Below, one piece after another: positions 47,647 through 57,735 of a stretch of DNA of 64,000 bases. The stretch is from Volvox africanus (Eukaryota > Chlorophyta > Chlorophyceae > Chlamydomonadales > Volvocaceae). How positions within the stretch are numbered: the first letter of the stretch is position 1; each line of letters starts with the position of its first letter. Made by a program: the position numbers and the translations under genes. The DNA lies in contig BSDZ01000017.1 of the NCBI GenBank assembly GCA_030268105.1, forward strand, positions 1,426,001 through 1,490,000, written 5' to 3'. The notes under the pieces were generated by a model. It made no database searches and was not told the DNA's origin. It was given only the letters and a program-made list of their open reading frames with translations.

Positions 47647-48185
47647 GGCGCGGTGGTGCGTGATGGATGAGGTATCAGGGCGGGCTTTGCCGAAATTCGG
47701 TGCGCAGGAAAGCATTTGACTCGCCGTGATGATGTTTTCACTCGCTGCGTCTAACGCACGTCTAAGACAACAACATCTGCCAAACTTATATCTGGATTGC
47801 GCAGATCCCTGTAGTTATTACTATTACTGTGAATAAAGGGGATCGAAGCACGGAGATAGAGGTACTGTTCCCTACCTACGGAACACTTCAAAAACCGATG
47901 TCGACTCAGCTTATTCCTGGTTATATGTTATGCACTCTTGGATGTAGTAATCCGGAGTCTAAAGGTTATGTTTAATCATTGAATCAACTGCCACCCAATC
48001 TATCGTACATCTTGCACGCGGTTCTGATGCAAAATACTGATTATTGATAGCATGAAGAGAGGCTTAGAAAGTCTGCATGGAAGGGCATTTGCAACTTGAT
48101 ATTTCGCGTGTTAGACCTGAGGTCCCAGGCGCCTTTCCGTGTCAAAAGCTTTTCCTTTGCTCCGCTCCATCCTAAAGCAGTGACG
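47647..48185. other. Intergenic region upstream of the ABC transporter gene
   Basis: There is no conserved reading frame until 48096-48186. It should contain the ABC transporter promoter and 5' UTR. Confidence 0.45.
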
Positions 48186-51100
48186 ATGTTACATTTGCGC
48201 TCCTCTATACGCGATCAATGCTTACGGCCAGCATACTTTCGCCGACTACCAAGACCGAAATGGAGAGGATTGCCGCGAGTAGCGCAGCCACGACAGAACG
48301 AGAACTCATTGACAGTGGACTTAACGCGAGCGGACGGACCCAGTACAGACCTGCGAGTAATCCTGGATCGCCTGGTCAAGGCAGGTCGTTTGCGGGTTGC
48401 GCGTGTGGCCCCAAATGCTTGGCGAAAGACGGCGGCTGGCTGGCCAATTTCTACTCTTGCACGTGGCTTCTCATTATAAGAAGTTGCCTAATTTGGAAAC
48501 TTTCCACTGCAATCGGTTACACCCCGTACCGCATATTCTTGCAGTTGGGGCTGCCTTACTGGCAGACGGAGAGCTCCGCACGCTGGAAGCTCGCTGGCGT
48601 TGTGGGCCTTACACTCGCGACTACAGCCGTCAGGTCAGTGCGCGCGCTTGCTCAATCGGTATTTCGCTCTACTGCGTTGCGCGGGAAGGGAAAAAATTGG
48701 CGACCAGGGTGTCAATTGTATGCAGTAGTTCTGTTGCGCCAGCGGGCTGGAGGCCCAAGACGCACCCGCCTCCTTCGCGGGCCCCCTTCCGTCCTCTGCC
48801 CCTTCTTGACCTCTGCACCCCGCAGTGTGGTTTTCAATTTTCTGGGTCGCGACTTCTTCACCGCTCTGTCGGAGAAGGATGAGGTGCAGTTCAAGTACCA
48901 GCTCATCAAGTATCTGGCGGGGTTCGCTCTGGGCATACCCGTGTTCGTGTTTAAGGGCTACTTCCAGGTACCTGAAAGAAGGCCTGGGGCCTGGCCGTGG
49001 AGGCGGGGAGTTACTTTCAGGTCGTGGAGGGGGAACTGGGGGCTGGTCGCGGAAGGGGGGCCCCTACTTGTGGTGGGTAACTAGGTGTGTAACATCCTGG
49101 TGGTTAACATCCTGGACAGGACTATCGTGAGGGTGCCTGAAGCTGCTAATGAGGTGCTAAACGCACAATGGACCCGGTCAAAGGAAGGCACAGAGGTCTA
49201 GGGGTCCGCGACACATTTACGGAATGGATTTGGCGCAGATCTTCTAAAAGCTGAATGTCGACTAGCTGCTGGAGGATCCTGGGGCCTGTGGGGCTGGTTC
49301 GCTGCGCTTGTCAGCTCATCTGTTTACCTGTGCTGTGCTATACTGTGCTATGCTGTGCTGTGCTATACTGTGCTGTGGTGGCACCTCGACCTGACCTGAC
49401 TTGTTTTTCCTCGCTCTCTTTTTTCCTCGCCACCTGCCGTACCTGTCGCCACACCGCCCGACTGACTCGCACAGAGTAAGCTGGCTTTGGAATGGCGGCA
49501 GTGGATGACAGAGCGGTTGCTGAACGATTACTTGGCGGGCCGTACATTCTACGGGCTACAACAGAGTGGCGAGGTGGACAACCCAGATCAGCGTATCGCA
49601 TCTGACGTGGCGTGAGTGTGTGTGTTTGTATCTTAAGGAACCCAACCGGGTGATGTGAATTCCAGAAAAGCAGGTGCAAGGGTCAAGTCTGCTAGTGCGT
49701 TGCCAGGAAAGATTGGGAAGACGAACGTGATGTTTTGATGTTTTGTTGAAGATTGAGGCGCGCGGATAGGAGGAGAGGACTGGGGTGGTCCATTAGGAGA
49801 CGGCGGGGCTTGGGCAGTTAGGAATTCGCAACTGGGAGAGTACTCCGCAATACGTAATATACGTCATTTATCGCTCCACCTGGTGTTTTCTGCGGCACGG
49901 CTACGTTGCCATCTTCCCAAACGTCCCGGCGCACTGCGAAGCTCACCTTTTTACTGCGTTCCCCTCCATCCTCCAACTTGCATAGATGGACGTTCGTCCA
50001 CTTTTCCCCAGCCCAGCGTCGCCCTCCAACGCCCCCTGATACGCCGCCGCAGCAATTTCACGGATACTGCGATGGGGTTGGCCTTGACATTGCTGAATGC
50101 GGGAATCGATCTCGTATCCTTCTCCGGCATCCTCTTTTCCATCTACCCGCCACTTTTTGCGGCGCTCATTTTGTATTCGGTGGGAGGCACTGCGGCGTCC
50201 GTAGCACTTGGAAAGGTACGGGTTGGGCATACACACTTACTTACTTATTCATATACACAGACACACAGACACAGACTACACATGCGTGTATTTTTGCGTT
50301 TGTGTACTTAGGGTATTTTGGGTACTTTGGGTACGCGGATACTCGGAGTGGGAAACGGATGATGCGGTCTCTGAGATAAAGCGTGATCAGTCAGGACGGC
50401 AGCCAACCGGGTTGAGGTCGGAGGACTTGTATTCTTGTTGTCGTTGTGAGGAGGGATCGCCTAGCATTTGGATGTCGTCGCATATTTCCACTCTGCCACT
50501 TGAAGCAGTTGCAGCAACCTGTTCTTTCTCGGCCTCATCACGTCGCTGCTGTTCCCCCCTTACACACACACATACATGGTTGGTGCACATTACAGCCCTG
50601 GGGCCTTCAGTTTCCATTTTCGTGTGTTTTCACCTCCACCTCCACCTCCTCCTCCACTTCCTCCTCCTGCTTTGGCGGTCCCTGCTACAGAATCTGGTGA
50701 CGCTCAACTTCACCCAGGAGGCCCGCGAGGCCGATTTCCGGTACGGTCTTGTACGAATTCGGGAAAACGCTGAGAGCATTGCATTCTACGGAGGCGACCA
50801 GGAAGAGAAGAAGTTGTTAAAGCAGGTAGGGGTGCTTAGTCAGGCAACCTGGAGGTCAGACAAATACACCCAGTCGCCCACTTAGGCAAAGTAATGTAAG
50901 ATTTTTGACAGAGACAGACAAACAAACAGACAGACAGACAGAGAAAGGGGGGGCCGCCCTCGTATGTTAATCCAAGGGCCTAGACTCCGCGCCGTATCTC
51001 GTGCGGACTGCGAATCTTTCCAAGCACGCGACCGGCCCGCCTCCTCCTCCTCCGCCGCCGCCGCGAGTATACCTGCTGTCAAACCCTACATATGTAGAAG

Positions 51101-54100
51101 GGGCTTTTGTAGGAGGGGCTTCAATCCCCGCGGACCCCAGCGTGGTGATCTTCCGGCCTCAGGTTATCTGTCGCCCCATCTCATCTGTCGCTCCATCACC
51201 CCGCAGCGTCTCCAAGCCGCAGTGTCCAACTACCTGGGTTTGTTGATGGCGTCTCGCAATTTGGACTTCTTCACGTCCTTCTATCGGTACCTCATTCAGC
51301 TGCTACCTGCCGCTGTGGTGGCGCCCTTGTTCTTCCAAGTGAGCACCCCGGAACCCATCCACCTCGCCCGGTCGTGTGGGCATGTGGGGAGTGGGGGTGG
51401 GGAGTGGGGATGGTGTCATTTGCAGTGCGATGACCCATAAGGACACACACACTCAGTTCGTATTTGATTGTTGTGATGTGTCCTTGCTGATGTGTCCTTG
51501 GTGGTGTTGTAGCATGTCGCTTTTTACACAACTTATAAACCCTTTCATTGCCATTTTGGCGTCAGCCCACATGTGTATGTCGTACGTGCAGGGCAAGATT
51601 GACTTCGGTGTGATCAACCAAAGCCAGTCCGCTTTCAACCACATATTGAGCGATGTCTCACTTGTCATCTACCAGGTACGACATCGCGACGTCCATCCGC
51701 CTAGCCGGCCTCTATCGGGTGATGACCTGCATGACGCAGCCGACCACACCGGGGGACCCGCTCCCTCCCCGTTGTAACTCCCTCCCGCCCACACCTCCCC
51801 CTCCCGCCCAGCATCTATAATGGTCAACCCTTGTCGTACACAGCTCAGCTTCGGCCTTCTGTGTCCGTTCTGGCTCTCCTCTTCCGGGCCCTCCTATTTC
51901 TATACCCACCAATCGGCCCACTGGACACACACACACCTTTATATATATAAACCCTACAGTATTTTTCGTTTATATATATATATATATATATAAACGAAAA
52001 ATACTGTAGGGTTATAATAAATGAATTACTCATTTTCCTAATTGACAAGATACCTAAATTGCATACATTAAAAAAATAAATTCAATGCTTTATTATAACC
52101 CTACTGTATTTTTCGTTCTGTTCTCTTATAAGACTTTGTTGTTTTGATGCTTGCATTCAAAACTCGATAATATTTTGACTAATTTCATCATTTTTCTTGG
52201 GATTTTACAACTAACAATTTACTATTTTACAGTTATAAATGGCGTTTTATTTCTTCAAGTTTTACATAGCGCATCTTAAATATCAAGAATTCTTTGGCAT
52301 TTCATATTATTTGCTTTTTTATATGTGCGTTTTTGATAGAGAAAAATCAGTATAACTATTAAATTCAAGCAAGTTTAAGCTCGATTACTCGATCATGCCC
52401 TGACAAATCTTTGGAAATGACGATTTCAGTAAATAGATGCTCTTTTAGCATGTTAATTAAGGCTTGAGATTGATTAAATCCAATTTCTAAAAATATTTCT
52501 TTAATCCAAAAATTATCTTTTTATAATTAATGAAACCATTCTTCTTGGCAAAAAGCGCCAATCCTGGCCAAAATAGTTGGGATAGGGTTATTTCTCCTGA
52601 TTTATTACGTCAGGAATATGGAAGAATAGTTAAAGACCATTAAATAGCAGTTCTGATGGCAAACCAACCTAATATACTTGCAGAACAGATTCTAAACCTA
52701 TATAAATAGGTTTGTAGGGGGATTTAAACTGAAAGGTTTTAGTTTAATTGAAAGGGAATTAAAATCATATACGCCACCAATTCTATTACAATATTTCATC
52801 CCAGAAAGGGATTATAATAGTGAGTTCAATTACATTTATAATAAAATCAGAATATAAGAATTAGGTTGACTATAAAGGCAATCATAAATAGAAATGTATT
52901 ATATAATATTTAATTCAAGTTTTACTTTGGGAATTGTTAAATTTTATGAATAAAATACTGGTTACCGGTTCTGCGAGAAAACAGATAATTGAATTCCGCT
53001 TCTTTGGTAATGCTGTATTCCAGATTCCATATCTTTTTCATTAACCTGTCTTCTTTAAGTGTTAATTCAGTTTTATATGTTTCTTCAAAATTTTTCTGCT
53101 GTGCTTCGTAATAACTTTTGTATTGGGTAGACGCTTATCAAATAGTTATTAATAATAAAATAAATCATAATTTAAAAACTACTAACGACTTAATTAACTA
53201 CCTAACAACTATTGCTCCGCAAAAGGTTATAATACAAACGCACCCTGAACGATGGGCGTATTCGTATCCTACTTTTATTTTTTTATTAATTTTAGACGGG
53301 GAAAGTAATTTGATAAAATTTCAAGGAAGTTTTCGATAATTAATCAGTATTGCTGGAATCAGTGTAAAGAATTATTTAATTCTTATATATATATATATAT
53401 ATATATACGTATGTTTGTATGTATGCAATAGCCCAAAACATGTAAAACTTGTGAAATTCAATTTGGGCAAAGAGTTTAAAAAAGATCAATCAACTAATAA
53501 TGAGGTTAAAGAAAGAATGATTTAAAAGGTAAGATTGCACGTTACCGGCTATATGAATCCGGACAAAAATGATCTACTCATCAAAGGAGTATTTATGTAT
53601 GTATGCATGCATGTATTATGTATTATGTATGTTATACATGTTTATGTTGATAATATATATAAGCACACACGAGCACTTCCGCCCGCCCGCTTTCACACGC
53701 GGGCACACAGATTGAGGCTCTCGCGGGGTTCAGCGCCGTGGTGGATCGTCTGGGTGAGTTCCAGGAGGCTATGACGGCCCGTCAGCAGCAGCAGGCTCGG
53801 CTTGCGGCAAGCGGGGAGGGAGAAGGCGTCGCTGCTGCGGCTGTTGTTGAGGGGAGCCAAAAGAACCAGGACTTCAGAACAGAGCCGGAGGCGCTACCCG
53901 GCATTCAGCTCCGATTCCTTAGGAGCCAAGCGGCGGGGGAGAGCAGTAGCGGCAACGAGCATGTCGGACCCATGGGTCAGCCGCTACTGCGAGTGCACGA
54001 CTTGACGGTGGTGACACCGCGAGGCAGCAACCTGCTGTTACGGGATCTCAACCTGGAGGTATGGGTTTGGATTTGGGGAGGAGGGCCGCGGAGTGGTGTG

Positions 54101-56499
54101 TAGAGCGAGCTCGGGGAGGTTTTCGCACTGGGGGGGGGAGGTGTAGGCGGGAAAGGGGGAGAAAGCTGGCGGGGCGCATGTCCCATATTGTAGAACCAAT
54201 GGTCACTGTCGGGGTTTTGCGAGAGGCTCCTCAGCCGCACCTCCCAGCGGTCTCCCAGCTGCTCCATCACCCAGAGCGGTGGTGGCGGTGGTCGAGCGCG
54301 CGCGTGTGTATGTGTGTATGCGTGTAGGTTATGTGTGTTTGAGAGAGTGTGTATGTGTATATGTGTGTATGTGTGAGTTTGTGTGTTTCGGTCGCCACTT
54401 GCAGGTGCCCCAGGGCTCGTCGCTGTTGGTGATGGGGCCCAGTGGGGCTGGCAAGACTAGTCTTCTGCGGGCGGTGGCGGGGCTCTGGAGTGACGGTTGC
54501 GGCCGCATTGAGCTCGGAGCGACACGCGGGGAGGTCATGTTCCTGCCGCAACGTCCCTATATGGTACTCGGCTCGCTCCGAGACCAGGCGCTGTACCCTA
54601 GGTATGCAAGAAGGGTGAAGAGGCGACGGCGATGATCCCGGATGGAGGGGGGATATTGAGAGGACGAGGTTACGGTGGGAGGGTGTTGGGTAAATAAGGG
54701 CTGCGCCCCACATTGCTGTCAATCGCTGTTGCTCTGGTTCGTGTCTGCATTGATTTGCACCACCGCTACCTTTCCAAAACACACATGCGGAACGTTCACC
54801 CCCGCGTGGAACCCCTCCAGACGCTGCGAGGACAACGGCAACAACCCTGCCTCCAGTCCCCAGCTTGCGGCTGACGGCACTGACGGCGACTCCCCCCGCC
54901 CCTCCTCCCCTCCAACCTCCTCCCCTCCAACCTCCTCCCCTCCAACCTCCTCCACCCCGTATCCTCTTTCTGAAGTCCCGGATGATGCGGAGGTCGTCCG
55001 GGTGATGGAGCTTGTGCAGCTAGGGCACCTGTTGACGCGATACGGTGGGCGATGGGGGGAGGGGCCGCATCGAGAAATGACCCGCAACAGACGCCGGGAA
55101 TCATGCCATTGGAGTGACCTCATTTGTTCTCATGTCCTGATGCCTTCACCGCTCCGCAGCCTCCTTGCACCTTCCCCCCTTCTTTCCCCCTTCTTTCCCC
55201 CTTCTTTCCCCCTTACACCTCCTCCCCATCACACACACATACACACACATGACACAGAGACCGATTGCATGCAATCGCTCCTCCCAATCCTCCTGACTTT
55301 CTATCCCGTCTGTTCGTCTATCCGTCTGTCTATCTGTTTGTTTCTTCGTTGTGAATTTCCGACACGTCAGGACATCACGGACCCGGGGGAGCTCTCCGGG
55401 GGAGCACACGGGGAGGGGGGCGGAGCGGCGCCGATAGCAGTAACGCAAATGAGAACGGTAGCGGCAAGGGGCAAGGCACCGAATCGACAAGCGCCACGTC
55501 CGAAGGTGCTGCGTCCGTCTCCGCCTCCGCCTCCGCCTCCGCCTCTGCCTCCGCCTCGGATAGTGCTGCCGCGTTGGATACAGTCGTGGACTGGTCCAGC
55601 AGTCTGTCCCTCGGAGAGCAGCAGCGACTTGGCTGGGCGCGGCTGTTGCTCTCGCGACCCAAGCTGGCGTTGCTTGACGAAGCCACCAGCGCGCTTGATC
55701 AGGATACAGAGGCGCAACTTTACAAAGTGCGTGTGGGGATGGTGGTGTCTTCCCTCGGAAAAGAGCAGCCCCTGACAACTCAGGAATTCATGGCTAAAGA
55801 ATATCAACGTTCAACGAAGGGAGGGAAGGCGACAGCGAATAAAAAGGGAAGAAAGAAGAAGAGGATTTGGGACGGGGCTCATCTAGGGGAGCAGGAAGGG
55901 ATGCGCGCGAGGGGTCAGAGGGCGCACATCTTCCGCTTTCCAATTCGTCCCCCCCCATCACCACCAGAAAGAGGGGAGAGCACATGCAGAGGACTTTCCA
56001 TTCATCTGTGCGGAACCCCCTCTGCGGTATCTGGGCAGACGGCAACCACGGCTTACCCCTTGCTCTCCCCTCTTTCAACAGCAGCGGCACCAGGTCCAGG
56101 TCACCTCCATTCGCTTTTGAAAGGCACCCGGGGGCCACATGGCACCCCGCTACGAGGCCTTAGAAGAACCCAACCCTTAGGGATGTTACCGTATTTTGGT
56201 ATTATCTTTGTTTTTCTCTTTTTATGCACGAAAGTAGAAGGTAGTTGTGGCGTTCAAAACCTTAAATTAGCACCTGCCTTGGAACACCACCCGTTGGACT
56301 CCAGGTGTTGGAGCAATCAGGTATCACGTATGTCTCAGTCGGTCACCGTTCGACGTTGAAGGAGTTTCACCGCACATTATTGCAACTTCGGCCTAGCAGC
56401 GCCGGCGGCGTCGTGTGGGAGGTGCGCAGCTTGGCGGACGCGGCTGCTGTGAGGGCGGCAGAGGCGGCGGAATCTGGTGCGGCGGGAGTGCCGGCGTAG
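48186..56499 (+). CDS. ABCD-type half ABC transporter (SbmA/BacA-like membrane domain plus ATPase)
   Basis: Thirteen in-phase exons: 48186-48395 (3' end uncertain), 48545-48633, 48826-48967, 49475-49611, 50053-50215, 50691-50825, 51207-51338, 51592-51675, 53711-54058, 54405-54601, 54821-55044, 55371-55726 and 56305-56499, about 800 residues. The basic Ser/Arg N-terminus could be a plastid transit peptide; an ATG at 48096 is also possible. The membrane domain shows FNFLGRDFFTALSEKDE and WRQWMTERLLNDYLAGRTFY, hallmarks of ABCD proteins. The ATPase domain has Walker A GPSGAGKTS, Q-loop LPQRPYMVLGSLRDQ, signature LSLGEQQRL, Walker B LALLDEATSALD and the H-loop VGHRS. It resembles plant ABCD2 (plastid) more than peroxisomal full-length ABCD1; substrate unknown. 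Ser/Pro- and Ala/Ser-rich insertions lie between Q-loop and signature. Intron 8 holds a bacterial block. Confidence 0.92.
51950..52013 (+). repeat. Long inverted repeat around a TA tract
   Basis: AACCCTACAGTATTTTTCGTTTA is followed by a TA dinucleotide run and then by its exact reverse complement ending in GTAGGGTT at 52013. It forms a hairpin of more than 20 base pairs even without the TA core. It is the left edge of the bacterial-derived block. Confidence 0.9.
51993..52117 (+). repeat. Small palindromic element with ~30-bp imperfect terminal inverted repeats
   Basis: AACGAAAAATACTGTAGGG (51993 on) continues GTTATAATAAA; the reverse complement of both (one mismatch) ends at 52117. The ~65-base core between the arms is AT-rich and non-coding. 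The left arm doubles as the right arm of the hairpin at 51950-52013, so three copies of the same arm stand in alternating orientation. Confidence 0.85.
52365..52523 (-). pseudogene. prmC: C-terminal fragment of bacterial PrmC/HemK (release-factor glutamine methyltransferase)
   Basis: The minus-strand frame reads FWIKEIFLEIGFNQSQALIN, then MLKEHLFTEIVISKDLSGHD and RVIELKLA before the stop at 52365-52367. The EIGFNQSQAL..V.KDLSGHDRV order is the C-terminus of PrmC, which methylates the GGQ glutamine of peptide-release factors. Only about 52 codons remain; upstream sequence diverges immediately. The alga's own organellar copies would be GC-richer and spliced. Confidence 0.75.
52946..52981 (+). 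pseudogene. Start of a bacterial NAD-dependent epimerase-like gene (fragment)
   Basis: ATG at 52946 opens MNKILVTGSARKQ, resembling the first strand and the beginning of the glycine motif of sugar-nucleotide epimerases. The resemblance ends after about a dozen codons. Weak on its own; it is listed because a cell-surface polysaccharide gene fragment follows. Confidence 0.3.
53118..53339 (+). pseudogene. C-terminal fragment of a bacterial polysaccharide-deacetylase-like protein
   Basis: The frame contains TTNDLINYLTTIAPQKVIIQ followed by THPERWAY. A 'HPERW' motif after a hydrophobic strand is typical near the end of polysaccharide-deacetylase-like proteins of surface-polysaccharide loci. It is very AT-rich and starts without a proper upstream region. 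Function is not assignable beyond this. Confidence 0.45.
53387..53406 (+). repeat. TA dinucleotide microsatellite
   Basis: About ten TA units, followed by TATG-rich simple sequence that recurs at 53590-53650. It marks the right edge of the AT-rich block. Confidence 0.9.
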
Positions 56500-56924
56500 C
56501 GCAGGGAAAGAGATTGATAAGCCCTTCCTGCCATTGGCACCTACGAACAAAACAACACACTAAGCCAACCCCCACAAACTGTATATCCGAAGAGCACTAA
56601 GGCGTTGGAAGGCGTGCTCGAGTGCTTGTGTATGTGTTAACGGAAAGAAGGGGTTAAATGCCACGAAGGCGGCGTAGAAGAAACCCCCTCTCCAGTTCCC
56701 GGAGAGTTCCCGGAGCGTCAAAAAAGGTTTTTTAATGTACGGCCCGTACATCTTGATGTGAATCTTGATAAACGTATAAAGCTTGTATTTTTGTACTGAA
56801 CAAATACAGTTTTTGTCGGATACAGTTTTAATTTAGTGTGTGTGTGCAGGTACGTGCTCGTAACGTATTTATTGTACGAAAACACAGCTGGTACGGCACG
56901 TCGAGAACATGGTGCGACTGTTGC

Positions 56925-56929
56925 TGTAA
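56925..56929 (+). terminator. Poly(A) signal UGUAA, ABC transporter gene
   Basis: TGTAA lies about 425 bases after the stop at 56497-56499; no earlier copy stands out. Confidence 0.45.
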
Positions 56930-57361
56930 CAGTAAACGTAACTCGAAAATATGCGATATCTATCGGGGGAGCGGGGAGAGAGCATGACTCGTACTCGCAA
57001 GTTGTGATGAGCCCTCACTGACGGGTGCCGGATGCTTAAATGGCGTCTGTTAGGACGCACAGCCTAGGCCAGTACCATCCTCACCGCGCGATGCGGATCA
57101 CTGGGTGCTGCGGTGAGAGAGTCTCATGGCACATTGCAAGTCCTTGTTAATTAACTTACGCAAGGCGCACATATCGTTATGTGGACAGTCCCGAGGGGCC
57201 CCGACCTCACCACCATTGTGAGTCGCGAGCTGCGTGTCGCGGTGCGCATCATCAGCCCCCCCGTAGGTCGGGGCATTCCCCCTAACTCAGCTCCCCGAGG
57301 ACAGGGGGTCGTCTCCATCGGGGTGGATGGATGTCGTATGCGGGTCGGATGTGCGCTTACG

Positions 57362-57478
57362 GAATTAGTATTAATTCGGGGATTGAGATTACCGGATATC
57401 CATCTTGACGGGCCAGGAAAGATATGCCGTTATCTTGGTATTACCACCAGGGATAACGGCATTAATTTAATAATCTAA
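57362..57478 (+). pseudogene. C-terminal fragment of 3-methyladenine DNA glycosylase (AAG/MPG family), probably bacterial
   Basis: The frame from 57362 reads ELVLIRGLRLPDIHLDGPGK then ICRYLGITTRDNGINLII and stop. VLIR followed by GPGKhC..LGI is the conserved C-terminal core of the alkyladenine DNA glycosylase family, which excises alkylated purines. The upstream 360 residues' worth of sequence is GC-rich and unrelated, so only ~38 codons remain. The sharp GC-to-AT change at about 57360 suggests an insertion edge. Confidence 0.6.
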
Positions 57479-57522
57479 TTTCCAGTTTCCTTTAACTGCA
57501 TAAATTGCTACACCTTTTTCGA

Positions 57523-57553
57523 GTCTGTAATACACAAAGTGTATTACAGACTC
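57523..57553 (+). repeat. 13-bp inverted repeat, probable IS end
   Basis: GAGTCTGTAATAC and its reverse complement are separated by five bases. The right arm overlaps the end of the IS256-type transposase frame on the minus strand, and GTCTGTA-type ends are common in IS256 elements. It could be the joined ends of two copies or one degraded terminus. Confidence 0.7.
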
Positions 57554-57735
57554 AGAAGGGATATTTCCTTGCCTTGTCCTATGGCATCAATTACTGAAGA
57601 TGTAAATGTAACATAAATTTGTTCAACCCCTCTATTCTTAAGCTCCGTAATGATCTGCATCCAGAATTTGCTACCTTCATTCTTCCCAATCCAAATACCA
57701 AGTAACTCCTTCTTTCCCTCACGTATCAGTTGGGT
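57544..57735 (-). pseudogene. IS256-family transposase fragment
   Basis: The minus-strand frame reads REGKKELLGIWIGKNEGSKF then WMQIITELKNRGVEQIYVTF before diverging and stopping in the inverted repeat. The block K-E-hLGhWIGxxEGxKFWxxhhxELKNRGV is the hallmark of IS256/Mutator-type transposases, near the second catalytic Asp. Both ends of the gene are missing and a later segment is joined directly to the core, so an internal deletion is likely. Confidence 0.85.

Larger units (their letters stand above)
51940..53530. mobile_element. AT-rich bacterial-derived insert in ABC transporter intron 8
   Basis: Between exon 8 (ends 51675) and exon 9 (starts 53711), base composition changes abruptly to strongly AT-rich, with codon use like a low-GC bacterium. 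The block holds a PrmC C-terminus on the minus strand, an epimerase-like start, a polysaccharide-deacetylase-like C-terminus and several shorter AT-rich frames (for example MANQPNILAEQILNLYK near 52660), none complete. Inverted repeats lie near its left end. Confidence 0.75.
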
